From contig CP137328.1 of NCBI GenBank assembly GCA_033182465.1, positions 1,674,001 to 1,738,000 on the forward strand: DNA of 64,000 nucleotides, given 5' to 3'. Positions 1 to 12,141 of the stretch are shown here, piece by piece; position 1 is the first letter of the stretch; each line of letters opens with the position of its first letter. The notes beneath the pieces were generated by a model. It did no database searches. It had not been told where the DNA came from and saw nothing but the letters and a program-made list of their open reading frames with translations. Source of the DNA: Sanghuangporus weigelae. Taxonomy: Eukaryota > Basidiomycota > Agaricomycetes > Hymenochaetales > Hymenochaetaceae. Both the position numbers and the translations under genes were made by a program.

Positions 1-60
1 CTGCGCAGGGGCAATGTCTAGTCTAATGTACAATGATAACTGATGACGGCTTGGATGCAG

Positions 61-522
61 ACATGTTGCGAAGTTGATTGGGATGCCCCGCCATGCGAGG
101 CACGTTGGACAAGGTAGTAAGAAGCTTCAACCCATTTCAGGATAGACTCTCACCTCTCCGTCTTCCTTTGGCATCCTGTCCCCTTCAATCAAATAGCACT
201 CAAATTCCTCCCAGACGGTACGGATGTCCCTTGGCAACGTGTCGTCTCCTCTTCTGGAAAGATATCTTCTCGGGGACCGGGGACTGAGGGTGCGCAGAGG
301 CAGCGTGAAGCGTTAGAGGCGGAGGGTGTGGAAGTACGCGTGACGAGGGAAGGCGAGTTCGTGGTCAACTGGGGCGTATGCGGATGGTTCCCCGAGCGGG
401 TTGACGTCAACGTGAACAATTTGACCACAAATGCGAATAGTCTAGATAACGAGGATGGTGAAGACGATGCTAGCTTGGGCGCTAGGGGCGAGGTGGATGA
501 GACGGAGAATGGAGAGACATGA
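61..522 (+). CDS. Alkyltransferase-like protein (Atl1/MGMT-fold), 3' part
   Basis: Two exons are readable: 61-113 and 197-522, joined over an 83-base GT-AG intron (114-196). The first gives VAKLIGMPRHARHVGQ and the second ALKFLPDGTDVPWQRV followed by SSSGKISSRGPGTEGAQRQREALEAEGVEV in pieces, matching the DNA-binding domain of O6-alkylguanine-DNA alkyltransferases. The active-site PCHRV motif reads PWQRV, so the acceptor cysteine is a tryptophan. In the S. pombe Atl1 and E. coli YbaZ type this means a protein that binds O6-alkylguanine and flags it for nucleotide excision repair instead of removing the alkyl group. The last ~40 residues are an acidic tail (EDGEDD). The first exon(s) lie left of the window; bases 1-60 look like the end of an intron. 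The family call is strong; the exact N-terminus is unseen. Confidence 0.85.
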
Positions 523-1501
523 GGTGGAAAAAGAGGAAGTCATGATTGGGTCGCTTTCGTTGGTCCCTTCGATGCGCTGACATTCAATGGATCTCAACCT
601 TTATTCTGCTCCCGTCCCCCCTTCTTTACGATCAAGCTAAAAAGACAAAATTGGGCACATTTCTTCCTGAGCGGTTGGAGCACCGGTTGGAGTACCATTC
701 AAACTCTCCGTCTTTACTTACCATTCATTTACGTTGACTCCCGCGTTCCTAATGATCTGATCTCGATGTAACAACTTTTGAGCAAATCAGAGAATGTCAT
801 TTCCATACCAGTCTATTTCTTTCGAATAAACAAGGAATACTTCCTATATCTCTTTTTCTTCTTCGTGCTTTCGAAGGTCCAGGGTGCGGATCGGAATCTC
901 TGACTTCAGAGTCATACCCGTAGACGTAGGGGCAGAAGCGGCCTTGTGCATCGCGCGTGAGCAATCACTCAATCTCTCGATGAATCGATTCGAAATCCGA
1001 CCACTTTCTCTTTTGTCTGCCTTTGTTCTCTCTCCCCTTCCAGTTCACTCCCTCTTCACGCGAACTTCTTTCTTTGTCATGTCTCACGTCACACGTTGCT
1101 GCACCCTTTTCGTCCTCCTGTCCGATTTGGGCAAGATTTGCTATTTTGTCTCTTCTATCTCGAAGAGACAGCCAAAATCGGGTTGGCGCCGAGCTTTCGG
1201 CCTTACTCGATGCTGCATTCGTCCCTCCTGACTGACCTCAAGGCGGGGGAGTTGCCTGGCCACAGGGCTATCTTCATGCACATCGTCGAATAATGGCAAA
1301 ACTTGCTTTTGATGGATATATTAATTTTTATTTCATATTATATACATACTTACAGTAGATCGATTGATTTCGCGGAGTCTTGATTATACTGTTTGTTTGT
1401 TCCTTTCATTTCTCCCGTTTCGATCCATTGTTAGCACCGTCGTTAACCTTCTTCTTTTTGGTCCCTTTGGTGCTCGGTCGGTTGGTTAAGGGTTCCTTTC
1501 G

Positions 1502-1509
1502 TATATAAA
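1502..1509 (+). promoter_or_regulatory. TATA box of the HMG-box gene
   Basis: TATATAAA lies 253 bases upstream of the HMG-box start codon, followed by a long pyrimidine-rich leader (1540-1660). The rest of 523-1501 shows pyrimidine-rich stretches and no supported gene. Confidence 0.5.
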
Positions 1510-1676
1510 GACCAAATCTCGGAGGCCATCCTCTTGTTTCCGCCTTTTTTGGTCTTTGTCTTCTTTTGGCGAGAAAGAGTTCTTTGTTTGTGGCCCTCTC
1601 AAACTCTCGTCATCCCTTTCTATCCGGCCTTCTCGTAATATTTACTCTTCTCAGCTGAGGGAGCACTGACGGCGTC

Positions 1677-1808
1677 ATGCCTTGTGTGCGCCATGTTAAC
1701 ACGCAGCGTGAAGACCGACGCGGTACGTTGGCTCCCAGTTGATCCATGAAGGACGCTGACTATGCCGCGCGCATACACAGGGCCATCTCCATCTCCCTAC
1801 CCATCTAG
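1677..1808 (+). promoter_or_regulatory. Cluster of three upstream ORFs before the HMG-box start
   Basis: Three ATGs precede the main start at 1762. uORF1 runs 1677-1742 (21 codons plus stop). uORF2 runs 1693-1749 in another frame. uORF3 runs 1746-1808; its ATG overlaps the uORF2 stop as ATGA, and it extends past the main ATG in a different frame. Such a leader would be expected to lower or condition translation of the main frame. A 5' UTR intron that removes some ATGs is possible, because GTACGT occurs near 1723. Confidence 0.5.
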
Positions 1809-3552
1809 CAGGGGTCCGAGCGTCAGTCGGAGCACACTTACACCATGCGAATCACAACCATCGACCGACAAGCCTAACCCAACAAAGAAACCTCACGCAC
1901 AGTCGACATCGCAATCAGAAGCACAATCGCATGCACGTAAGCGCGAAGAGGGGTACATCAAGCGACCCTCCAACGCGTTCATCCTCTTCCGCACAGACTT
2001 CGTCACACAGGGTCGAATTCCCTCCTCTCTAGAATCGCATTCACAGAACCTCTCCCGTATCGCCGGAGCGGTATGGAAGTCTATGTCTGAAGAGGAGAAG
2101 GCGCCTTGGAAGAAGAAGGCTGTGGAAGTGAAGGAGGAGCATAAGAGGATGTTTCCGAAGTATGAATATCATCCGACCGATAGTTATGTGTTGAGAGGGA
2201 GGCGAAAGGTTGTGAAAGGGAGAGGAGAGAGGGAGCTGCGTGAAGCGATGAGGAAGTGTAAGGTCGTTGCGCGACTTGTGAAGGATGGTGCGCAGGGGGA
2301 GGAGCTGGAGAAGGCCATTGAAGAGATGGAGGAAGCGAAGGAGAAGTTTAAAAATAAGGGGAAGGCGAAGGCGGCGCGGAAGGAGAAGGAAGACGAAGTC
2401 GACCCTTATCTCACACCCCAACCCAAGATGGTTCCTGATGGAAAGGGTGGGATGGTACATCTGCAATTTGAAAACCACCTTGGGAAACACGAGACCGATC
2501 TGAAACGGATGAAGCGAAGGGAGGAAAAGGAAGCATTTCGTCACTACCCCGTTCCTTCGTACGAGTTGCCAAGTATCGACGAGTTGCGGAGGAATCCAGC
2601 TTTGCTCGGATCCCTATCCCCGCCTTCGACCTCGCCGACGACCGATGAAGTGGAACCAGCAAACTCCATTAGCGCGTCGACGTCGGCACTCTCGTCCCCG
2701 ACTTCGGGCGCTAGTAAGCATTCGCTCTCACTTCCACCCCCATTACTCTGCCTTCCGAATACGTTTATTCCGCCTGGACATGCCCTAGAGAGCGAGCTTC
2801 TGTCCTCAAAGGCTTTCGCGTCTAACATGGCGTCGACTCAAAGTCGATCTGATTTTGTGAACATCTGGAATGAAAATCCAGACTCCAGGTCGGCTTCGGG
2901 GTTTAAGGTCACCTTACCTCCCATACGTTCGCCTACGGACGCGGATGCATTTTCCGTTGCAGACAGGTCAACACCGAAAGCCTTACGCGAAGGAGGAGAA
3001 AGAAATATCCTGTCTCTGTCCACGCGAAAGTTCCCTGGAGCATTGCATGTTCCAGATAAACCGCGTTGTGCGATCCATACGCTCGAGTCCGCTGTTACCG
3101 ACAAAGATACGCTGCCGGCCAGAGCATCAGACCGTAGTAGTGCCTACCAACATCGGAGTATGCTGACTTCGAAGGTTCATGCATTGGACATCACTGGTGA
3201 TCCGTCTTCCGTTTCGAAATCCGCGTTCTGGGGTTCCGGATTCTCGATTGCGTCTATAGACTCGAATCCTTTCGGCTCCTCAACGTTTGGCACTTCAACT
3301 TTTGGCACTTCGAGCTCCAGCTTTCACGACAAGGAACTCGCGGGACAGGAATGCAGGGATGTCATTTTTCGTCATTCAGGATCTAATCAAAGTCAAAGTC
3401 AAATGGGCGCCCGAAGTATCCATGAAATCGAGAAGCGGACTCTACATCAAGTCAATTCTCAACCTCATACCCGCCTGAAACCGACGTTAGACGACGTCGC
3501 TACGGGTAGATACAGGAGGATGAGGAACTCCGAAATCGAAAACGACTTCTGA
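1762..3552 (+). CDS. HMG-box DNA-binding protein, 596 aa
   Basis: A single uninterrupted frame. An HMG box lies at residues ~67-138, starting IKRPSNAFILFRTDF and containing LSRIAGAVWKSMSEEEKAPW, the pattern of sequence-specific fungal (MATA_HMG/SOX-like) boxes. The N-terminal 60 residues are Ser/Pro-rich. A strongly charged Lys/Glu segment (~150-220), likely helical, follows the box. The C-terminal half is Ser/Thr-rich and low in complexity, with an FGxSTFGTSTFGTS repeat near residue 510. The protein is probably a nuclear transcription regulator. No pheromone-receptor or homeodomain genes are nearby, so there is no support for a mating-type locus. The start is the first ATG of the long frame, after three uORFs. 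Function beyond DNA binding is unknown. Confidence 0.85.
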   Translation: MPRAYTGPSPSPYPSSRGPSVSRSTLTPCESQPSTDKPNPTKKPHAQSTSQSEAQSHARKREEGYIKRPSNAFILFRTDFVTQGRIPSSLESHSQNLSRIAGAVWKSMSEEEKAPWKKKAVEVKEEHKRMFPKYEYHPTDSYVLRGRRKVVKGRGERELREAMRKCKVVARLVKDGAQGEELEKAIEEMEEAKEKFKNKGKAKAARKEKEDEVDPYLTPQPKMVPDGKGGMVHLQFENHLGKHETDLKRMKRREEKEAFRHYPVPSYELPSIDELRRNPALLGSLSPPSTSPTTDEVEPANSISASTSALSSPTSGASKHSLSLPPPLLCLPNTFIPPGHALESELLSSKAFASNMASTQSRSDFVNIWNENPDSRSASGFKVTLPPIRSPTDADAFSVADRSTPKALREGGERNILSLSTRKFPGALHVPDKPRCAIHTLESAVTDKDTLPARASDRSSAYQHRSMLTSKVHALDITGDPSSVSKSAFWGSGFSIASIDSNPFGSSTFGTSTFGTSSSSFHDKELAGQECRDVIFRHSGSNQSQSQMGARSIHEIEKRTLHQVNSQPHTRLKPTLDDVATGRYRRMRNSEIENDF

Positions 3553-4358
3553 TCGCTCTGTGGTCGGTAGCCTAAGTCCTTGAACCGAACGCTACTGATT
3601 AACCACATGGACTCCGAACAGTCCGAACGATATGATACCTTGTAGATTTATTCCCTCTTTCTTCTTCTTCTGGAGATTCAGTTATGAGCGCGGAGGATTC
3701 TGCAATGATACGTGGGGTTAAATTGATGCGGCGGCGATTGGGCGGTGTAATTATGAAATAATGTTGAATGTTGAAATCATTCAAATTAGTCGAGCTCGGA
3801 GTTTATTGGAATTACCTTTTAGTGTACATTTTGGATTTCGTAGACCTATAGTAATCGATATCATACTTTACACCCTTAGTCAATAAGGCGGTGTGAATAT
3901 GCCTGATTCCGATACGGATGACAGGCTTGAGCTGCGATTGGAAGACTGATAAACTTTTCAAGTTCAAACTATATTTAAATTATCTCGAAATTACCTCGAA
4001 TAATAATACTTTGTGACACAGTCACATTGATGTCACAGACTTGGGGCGCGGCTCAGCTCACTCAGCTCTCAGACTCCTACCCATACTCATCCATCGACCA
4101 CGACGGCGAGCAGCATCTGCACAGCGTGAGTTAGCCCAACAGCAACGACAGCGACGGCGACAAAGAAAAGGGTGGCTTCATCGACGTCGTCTGCCGCCAC
4201 CATAGCAATCAGCTAGTCAATTCGCTCGTCAGTTGTGCACAGCGCACATTTTGGTGCATCACCCCCGCTTCTTCTCACAGTCCAGCGCTCTCGCCGTCTC
4301 ACCAACACCCTCTTCTCCATCTTCTTGTACTTACACGCATTTTCGGTAATCGATAGCG
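3553..4358. other. Intergenic region, HMG-box gene to KIN1
   Basis: About 0.8 kb. The first part is AT-rich (3620-4000) and fits a 3' UTR and terminator. The part from 4040 is rich in CAGC/CGAC and CTC runs, typical of a fungal promoter and leader. No open frame here is supported. Confidence 0.4.
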
Positions 4359-7300
4359 ATGCCTGTCCTTGCTGAGCGTCCGCCTTCGACGCCATCGGGA
4401 ACTCCCACCCCGACTCCGCGACAACCAAGCTTGAACGGCGCGGCATTTCGTCCAAGACCTCTATCTATGCCCCTCGCACCTGCGGCTCAGCAGTATCTCT
4501 CCGCAGGTGCTCCGGCTCCTCCTTCCTCTTCGGGTGGAGCTGGCGATGTCACTCGGACACCAGTAAACGAAAATGGCGCTCGAACAATGGGAGCAGCTGA
4601 TGCGGGTATGAATCCACCAGGGAGTGCGGGTCGCGTACAGAAGCCACGCAGCTCGAATCGCGTGTTAGGTGATTACACACTCGGCAAGACGATCGGTGCG
4701 GGTAGCATGGGTAAGGTGAAGCTTGCATATCATAACATCACTGGCGAGAAGGTAAGCTTCAATCCTTGTCTCCCTTGCGGTTGTGGATGTTTCGCCCGAG
4801 ATTAATGTTTTCTCGTTCTATGTGATCGGTCCCGTAGCTCGCGATCAAGATCATCCCTCGTGCATCGGTTGCGAATGCCAGTGCGAACGGAGCCCCCCAG
4901 ACGCCCGAGCAGCAGGCAAAGCAGGCTTCTAAAGACGCCTCGAAAGAGATCCGCACGATCCGGGAGGCTGCGCTGTCTATGCTTCTGCATCATCCATACG
5001 TCTGTGGCATGCGAGAGCTTATCGTTCACACAAATCATTATTATATGGTTTCTGAATACGTCAATGGTGGACAGATGCTCGACTATATTATTAGTCACGG
5101 ACGTCTCCGCGAGCGCGTCGCTCGCAAATTCTCTCGCCAGGTTGGTTCCGCGCTCGATTACTGCCATCGGAACAATGTTGTCCATCGGGACCTGAAAATC
5201 GAAAATATTCTTATTTCGCAGACGGGGAATATCAAAATTATCGATTTTGGCCTATCAAATTTATACAGCCCTATCGCCCACTTATCTACGTTTTGTGGTT
5301 CGCTGTACTTCGCGGCTCCGGAGCTTTTGAACGCGAAGGTGTACACCGGTCCGGAGGTAGATGTCTGGAGTTTCGGCGTCGTGCTCTACGTTCTCGTCTG
5401 TGGGAAAGTACCATTCGACGATCAGAGCATGCCGGCCTTACACGCCAAGATCAAACGTGGACTTGTGGAGTACCCCGACTGGTTAAGCGCAGGTGCGGCC
5501 TATTTTAACTTCTAACAAATGCTACGGTATCTAGGCAACTGACACTTATTATCACTTTTGTGGGGTTTTATTTTTGTCCTTTATCCAACCTTGCGCAGAG
5601 TGCAAGCATCTGCTGACGCGGATGCTTGTTGTCAATCCTGCTGCGCGTGCACCGTTATGGGAAGTGTTGAATCACCCCTGGATGATCCGTGGATATGGAG
5701 GACCACCAGACCCACATATGCTCCACAGGGAACCACTACGCGCTGATGACCTAGATAGGCAAGTCATCAAGGGTATGTCAGGTTTCGAGTTCGGGACAGA
5801 GGACGAAATTGAGCGAAAGCTCATTGAGATATTGGAGAGCGACGCTTACGCCCGTGCCGTCCAACACTGGGAACGAAAACGACAAGGTCGAAATGGACAT
5901 GGTGGAGTCTCGAATGCATCGTTGGCATCGTACGATAGTGGCCAGTCTAGCGATATGCCTATTACGCCATCCAAGCAGAAGTCACGACGATTTTCTGGAT
6001 TCGACTTTTACCGACGTAAACTGTTTTCTCCGAGCTCATCGCCGCCAGACACGCCAATGCATCGATCCCCTCCGACATCGACTTCACATCTGTCCCACGC
6101 ATCCTTGACGGACTTGCAGCGTGAACCTCCTGACCCGACGGGCGGATTCCACCCTCTGATTTCTATATACTTCCTTGCGAGGGAGAAGATGGAGAGGGAG
6201 AAGGTATATGGCCCCGGCCATTTTGCAAACTCACAGATGTCCCTTTTGGGACGTGATGAAGCTACTGCTTCCGCCGCAACATCTGCCTCTCCCCCGAGTG
6301 CGATGAAGCATATTGTCGGTCTGACATCTTCTGCAAAGATGAACGGGAAGCAACAACAGCAGCAACAGCAAGCTCAGCAGGCTCCTCCAGAGTCAACTGC
6401 TGCAGGCAAGGCGGACTATGCTATGCCTCTACCGCGATTGCCCGCGCCAGCAAGTACTCATTACTCGGGGCTATCTTACGATGTTCCCCAGGCCGTCCCT
6501 TCGCCAACTTCACCGAGCTTTATGCCTCAACCGCGTGCAAGAGATGTTGGAGGAGGATTAGCTGTATCTAAACGAGGAGAGGTCCAGGAAGATGCTCCAA
6601 GTCCAAACCAGCAAACACCAGCAAGTGCGCCTTCGACACCCGCCAAGGCGAGTTTACCACGGGCACCGGCTGCGTCTGCGCATAGGAGGAGCCATAGTCT
6701 TAGTCAGCGCCCCTCTACAGGAAGCATGTTTAGGCATTTAGGAGGGGTCCTCGCGGGACACGCATACCATGATCGCGATCGCGAGAAGATCCCTGTCACT
6801 GCTGGCCCGGAGATGCAGACGTTTGCGCAGAAGATGGAGATGGAGAAGAGGGATGAGGCTGCTACGGTCAATGCTGCCACGGCTGCTCAACAACAGCGCC
6901 AGCAGGACCAGGCGAGCGGATACGAAGCCGAACAAGAGTTTGGCACGACTGGCTCCCACCCACCTTCAACTGGTGCGACGCTCGTACGCAAGTTTGGAAC
7001 TCTGTTGGCTAATGCGCGGGGAGGTAATGATGAGTCGCGCCGTAATAAGCGAATGAGCATGTTTGCCGGATATTCACCGAGACCGTCTCGCGATGAAGCT
7101 GCGGATCAGCAGGAGAAACCACAGCAGTACGACCAACCTTCATCTGCGGAAGCGACCGAAAAGGAGAATGAGGCAACATCTAATGTCGTCAGACACAGCG
7201 CGAGTCAACCCGTCGGCTCCGTTCATCGCCGTGCACAGACGATATTAGATCCAGCAGGTCGAGCAGCTCGTCATGAACGGCGAAGCTCTACAGGTGCAGC

Positions 7301-8527
7301 GCTCTTCGCTACGGGAACGATCGGGAGACACCGAAGACCGTCCACGAGTATGGGCGCACCTGGTACACCTGTAAGAGGAGACAGAATCTTTGAGCGTACG
7401 GAAGAAGAGGAGGAGGATGGAGCGGGCGAGGGTGGAGACGCTGGAAGAGGCGAGAGAAGCGGGAGAGAGATGAAGAGCGATGATGAGACTGATCGTGGTG
7501 CGGACAAGGAATTTAAGCCCGTATTCCTGAAAGGTCTCTTCAGGTTTGTCCTTCATTGTCTTTATGATGAACCTGTTTTGACCGGTCTCCTATTCCCTAT
7601 TTAGCGTCTCGACGACCTCGTCTAAATCTCCCTCTGCGATTAAAGCAGACATCCGACGTGTGCTCGATCGAATGCAGGTCCAGTACAGGGAAACGAAAGT
7701 CGGATTTGAGTGCATACACGCGCCGTCTATCGACCTCACGTCTGTTCAGAGCGGGCAATTGTTTAGTACTTCAAGGCGGTCTCATCAGTTCGGACTTTCA
7801 ACCCATACTGGAAGCGGTACGGAGGGTGGTGGGGTAAGGAGATCTTTAACCAAGAAAGCGTCCAAATTATCCTTCGGGCTGAAGGGGAAAGAAAGAGAGA
7901 GGGACCGGGCTGCCTCGCCTTCTCCCGCCCACGATCAGAGGGCAGAAAAGGATAATGCGACTGTGAACTCGGCAACGACGAATATGTCGAAGAGCAATAG
8001 CTCGTCGCTTTATAACGTCTCCTCCAATGCGCACACAATCAAGGCGGAAGTCGCTGGAGCGACTACTAATGGAACCACCCTCACTGGTAATGCGCCGCCA
8101 CCACTACCACTATCCGAGAAGGACAGGGAGAACGCGACTGTCGAGACGTCCCCATCCAAAACGAAGAACTTGCCACCTATACCTCGTGATTATGCACAGC
8201 AACCACAGCAGCAGCAGAGAGCGGTGAGCCCGGCCCCACCTACCTCATTCCTTTCGGGATCATTCCCCACCGGCGAAGTTGACCAGGATGTGTTCGATGC
8301 AATGGGTGCCAGCAGATTGAGTGTGAAGTTCGAGATTAACATCGTTAAGGTCAGTTTCCTATCATCACCTCGTACAAAATGAAATGAGTAGCTGATCGTA
8401 AATGTGCTTTTCTACTGCGCAGGTACCGTGGTTACCATTGCACGGCATCCAGTTCCGACGTGTCGGAGGTGATGGATGGCAATACCAGATGCTTGCGCGC
8501 CGCGTGCTGACGGAGTTGAAGTTGTAG
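4359..8527 (+). CDS. KIN1: Kin1/MARK/Par-1 family Ser/Thr protein kinase
   Basis: Five exons: 4359-4751, 4838-5492, 5599-7543, 7605-8349 and 8423-8527, all with GT-AG introns of 61-106 bases, giving about 1280 aa. The kinase domain starts near residue 106 with the glycine loop IGAGSMGKV. It has Lys135 (LAIK), HRDLKIEN (Asp249), DFG at 267-269 and the activation segment [14 protein letters not shown] typical of Kin1. A very long low-complexity middle contains a polyglutamine run (7 Q) and many Ser/Pro. The C-terminal end, [18 protein letters not shown] plus [12 protein letters not shown], is a KA1 domain, which binds acidic phospholipids and targets the cortex. In fungi Kin1 acts in polarity, exocytosis and septation. 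All active-site residues are present. Exon joins restore the family sequence exactly ([20 protein letters not shown]). Confidence 0.93.
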
Positions 8528-10779
8528 ACGGGTTGATCTACATACCTACATAACCCTTTTGATCTATTCCCTTCATGACACGTATGCCGCTGTCACGAAT
8601 GTTTCTTTCCTTACTCTTTCTATCAAAGTCGAAGCGCTGTAAATGGTACTCGCACACAATATCTTTCGTTTTATCATTTTTTTTCGTCTCTTCCTTTTTC
8701 TGTGTCATGACCAGGCCGACCACTCTCCATCTGTCCAATAAACACAGGCATCCTCACGAATTCCCTTTCCTTTACTCTTTTATTCCCTTTTATTTCACCT
8801 CTTCGCTTTCTAATTTCATTCGCTTTCCCTTTCTCTCACCATTTTTTCGGCTTCTTTTTTCTTCATACTGGTCTAGGGCTCCCACAATCAAGTGTCCCGT
8901 CTAATAAAATATCTCTGTATGGTTGGCTCTCGCTTTTGCACTCGTTCGCGCTTACTCTCGTTTTGTTTGGTGGATTTGGTTGGATTTCCTCATCGCACAG
9001 TATACTGTGCCCCCGTTTGCTTCTTGATCGTTTTCGCTCTTTTCCCCTTGGCTGTCATGGACGAGGTGATAGCCATTCCAAAAAATCCACATTCGTTTTC
9101 TCTTCTTTCGATCGTCTACCTTTGAGTCCAGTTCGGTTTCGATTTTGTGAAGCTCCTTGGCATGTAGCCGTTATCGCCAAAGTACTGCATCAAGAGAGCA
9201 CAGATGCGTCTTTGCTTTATAGTGTGTATTTACTAGGAAATAAGTCTCTTTCAGGCTCTCGATCTTTTATATTCCCATTCATTCCGTAATGTATAATATG
9301 ATGTGTAAGACGTGGGAAAAGAGGATTTCCGATCGCGGATTGCTTCCGTCGCGATTTCAGTTTTCTTCTATTTACCACCACGAATAAGCGAAAGACGAAG
9401 GCGAATCAGGGAATCGCTCAAGAAAGTTTTCGTACCTCTTGATCCCACTCGGATTGGAGATATGGAGTTACTGCTTTGGCCCCGCTATCTTTTACTCTGT
9501 GCAGAATACACAGCATGATCGCAGAATGGGAATACCACGCATTTCGCTTGCACCATATGCTACATATACTCTTCTTGAGTTCAATCTCCTTTTGTAAACA
9601 CGAGCGGTTAGATGATGTCTCTAAGTTACACAAATCCGTCCATCAGCTAGCTTCTCTGCCGTCACTAGGTACGATCTAGGATGAGCACAGACCCAGTCGT
9701 CTGGCTACCTGATGGTTCTGATGGTTGATTCGCGACATGACGTATTTTTTCTTGTGTTTGGACCTCGTTCGGTACATGCTTCTCTCCAATACTCTATATT
9801 TTTTGTAGAGAAGGCGAGTATTTCTTTCGTTTCTTTGAGCATTGCTTACTTACCTACTGATTTGCAGCTTGCGTTTCTCTATGGTCTTCGAATTACGTTA
9901 CAACCCTTTGGCTCTCTCGCTCTACATTTTTGTCTCCACTGATGTTATATGTACTGAATGCCATGCCCGTCTCACCTGGCCGTCTCTATGATCGAAGAAT
10001 TTGTCGTGCGGGACCATGCGACCAACTGATCATCGCACATGTAGAATATCGAGGGATCTCCTCTCCTTCAATCGGTGTGTTCGGAAATCTCAATATCATG
10101 CGTCGACTGCCACCATTGCCATGGACCAGGGTATGGTATGATATGTATTCTGTGATTTCACTCGGCATCACGAATCGACATCACTGCGTTTCCAGCTACT
10201 TTTTCAAACCTATATTTAGCCGGTGCTTCGTAACGTTGTCTTGCGCCCCTGCGTTCCCGGACTGCGCTGATGCGTCATATGGACACACGAAAACTCGGCC
10301 GACCCTGCTTGCGACTGAGATTCACTGTGCGAATCCACTGATCCGCTGAAACATGCTTCCCGCGCCGCCTTCCGCAAGCCTTGTAAGCGAGCCACGCAAG
10401 GTATAATCGAGTGTCCGTCACAGCATCGTTGCTTTACTCTCGGTAAGCAACATACCGGGAGAAGACAAATGCGACCTCAGGATCGTTGAGATGTGGAATA
10501 CATCGGAGTTGCCTTCATCATTCGGGGTGAAGATCTCGTGATGGTTTCTTCGAAGCGCCTGAGGCGAGGTGAATATACCTTGTGCTCTTTTGCTGGGCTA
10601 GCAACGCTAGCAATAGGACGCCAATATAAAAAGCCCGCGAGTGTTGCATCTACAAGACCAGGCTTGTCCGCTTCTTTGTAAAGACTTCTTAAGTTCAGTT
10701 TTCTTGGGGGAGCCCGGCGCTCATTCATTCAATCTTTATTGCTTATTATTATTCATATTTACATTCGCTCTTTCATATC
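8528..10779. other. Long intergenic region with promoter of the secreted-protein gene
   Basis: About 2.25 kb. 8570-9250 is strikingly T/C-rich on the plus strand and gives meaningless hydrophobic open frames. 9250-10400 has short open frames on both strands without recognisable similarity. No gene is supported. Confidence 0.4.
10621..10632 (+). promoter_or_regulatory. CCAAT/TATA promoter elements
   Basis: CCAAT at 10621-10625 runs directly into TATAAAAA (10625-10632), about 150 bases upstream of the secreted protein's ATG at 10780. Position and strand fit a strong core promoter. Confidence 0.55.
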
Positions 10780-12141
10780 ATGGTTTACTTCAAGAAGCTC
10801 CTTGCCTTTGTTATTGCTGCGACCGCCGTCTCGGCGATTCCCCTTCAGAAGCGAATCGCGCAAGTCATCGCAGACTCCACTGCCGACTGGGAAAAGGCTT
10901 GCGTACGTCGTCTGTCTTTCCTATTATTGAGTTCTATTTCTAATGAAATCTCGCGCCCATAACAGCTTGCAGCCGGTGGCGCTGGCCAATGCAACCCGAT
11001 TTCTCAGACAGCATTCACCAGCTTACTTGCTGCAGGAGGAAACTGCGACCAGCAGGATTCTGCGGATAGCATGATTGATCTTGCGAAGCAATTGAACAAC
11101 GACCCGGAAATGATCCGTCTTGCGCAATTATTTGTTCAGCAACCGCGTAATGCCGTCAGTACTCCCAAACGACCCATTCAATGTGACTTACTCAGCTAAT
11201 GATTCATCAGCCCGACAGTCTCCAAGTTCCTTACTGCCAGAAGGCGCCGAAGAACGCCGAGCTGAATGGATTATTCCACTGCCAGTTTGCTGGTTCGGAC
11301 TTTACGAAGTTTAGTGGAGACCAGACAGGCAACTTGCCGCTTGGCCTCAGCGCGGTGAACCCACCCGGTTCCTGTCCAGCGAAGACAGACGGCCCTGTCC
11401 CCGATGGTGTGCAGCTCAACACTCTCGTCTCGGACCCTGGAACACCTGAGGGCGGTAACGCGTAAGTCTGCCGTTTTGAGTTTCTGGAGCGAGTTTGTCT
11501 GAATGTGACGTGCTTGGCGTTGACTTCAGTTCCTCGGGAGCTGCTTCAGTAGATACTGGAGCGGTATCTAGCGCAACTGATTCTATCGCCAACGCTTCTG
11601 CGACAGATGCAGCACCTAGTGTATCCATCACTCCCAATACAGGGGCTAAAGGTGCGGGCGACGTCACTTCCATAGCTCCCGCTGCAGCCTCTTCACCGGT
11701 ACCGGCAGCTTCTGCACCCGCTGATGCGAAGCCGTTTACCCTCCGTATGTATCACTTGACTAAAACCCCGTCGAAGGGAGAGAAAAGCTGATTAAAAAAT
11801 ACAGAAAACGGACTTGACGCGCAGAAGGGCAATGCCGCCGCGGCGACGATTAGCGCCGGCTCTCCATGCACAGACGGTGAGACTGTCTGCGCTGGGACGG
11901 AGATAGGCCAGTGTGTAGGTGGACAGATTGTCGCTTCTGCTTGCAGCGGAGGCACACAGTGCTTCGTCCTCCCTCTCGTGAATAAGGCTGGTACCGTAAG
12001 TCCATTCTTCTGTATTCATCGTTGAGTTGAAGTGTAAGATATTGATCACCTTCTTGTCAGTCTGTCGCTTGCACAACCCAGGGTGACGCTGCAGCGCGGA
12101 TTATAACCACTGGTGCCACTGGCGGTATCACGGGCGCGTAA
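10780..12141 (+). CDS. Secreted cysteine-containing protein, function unknown
   Basis: Six exons: 10780-10902, 10966-11154, 11211-11461, 11530-11744, 11805-11995 and 12061-12141, giving 349 aa with every join in phase. The N-terminus MVYFKKLLAFVIAATAVSA is a signal peptide, followed by a possible dibasic site (QKR). Residues ~40-170 form a conserved-looking region with spaced cysteines (QCNP, NCDQQD, PYCQKAPKNAELNGLFHC). Residues ~190-265 are an Ala/Ser/Thr linker. The end has a second Cys-rich segment (SPCTDGETVCAG, CSGGTQCF). It resembles a family of secreted proteins common in agaricomycetes that has no assigned role; I recognise no catalytic domain. It is likely extracellular or wall-associated, and could be a small effector-like or carbohydrate-binding protein, though nothing in the sequence proves that. 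Confidence 0.8.

Noticed and set aside
1762-3552. HMG-box gene as a mating-type locus gene
   Set aside because: Agaricomycete mating loci carry homeodomain pairs or pheromone receptors, and none occur nearby.
5574-7604. A separate 676-codon gene starting at 5574
   Set aside because: It is exon 3 of KIN1; the kinase domain continues into it through a clean splice at 5599.
8575-9125. Hydrophobic open frames suggesting a membrane protein
   Set aside because: They result from the T/C-rich strand; Phe, Leu and Ser dominate without loop/helix alternation.
9930-10349. 139-codon plus-strand open frame
   Set aside because: No recognisable sequence and surrounded by equally meaningless frames in other phases.
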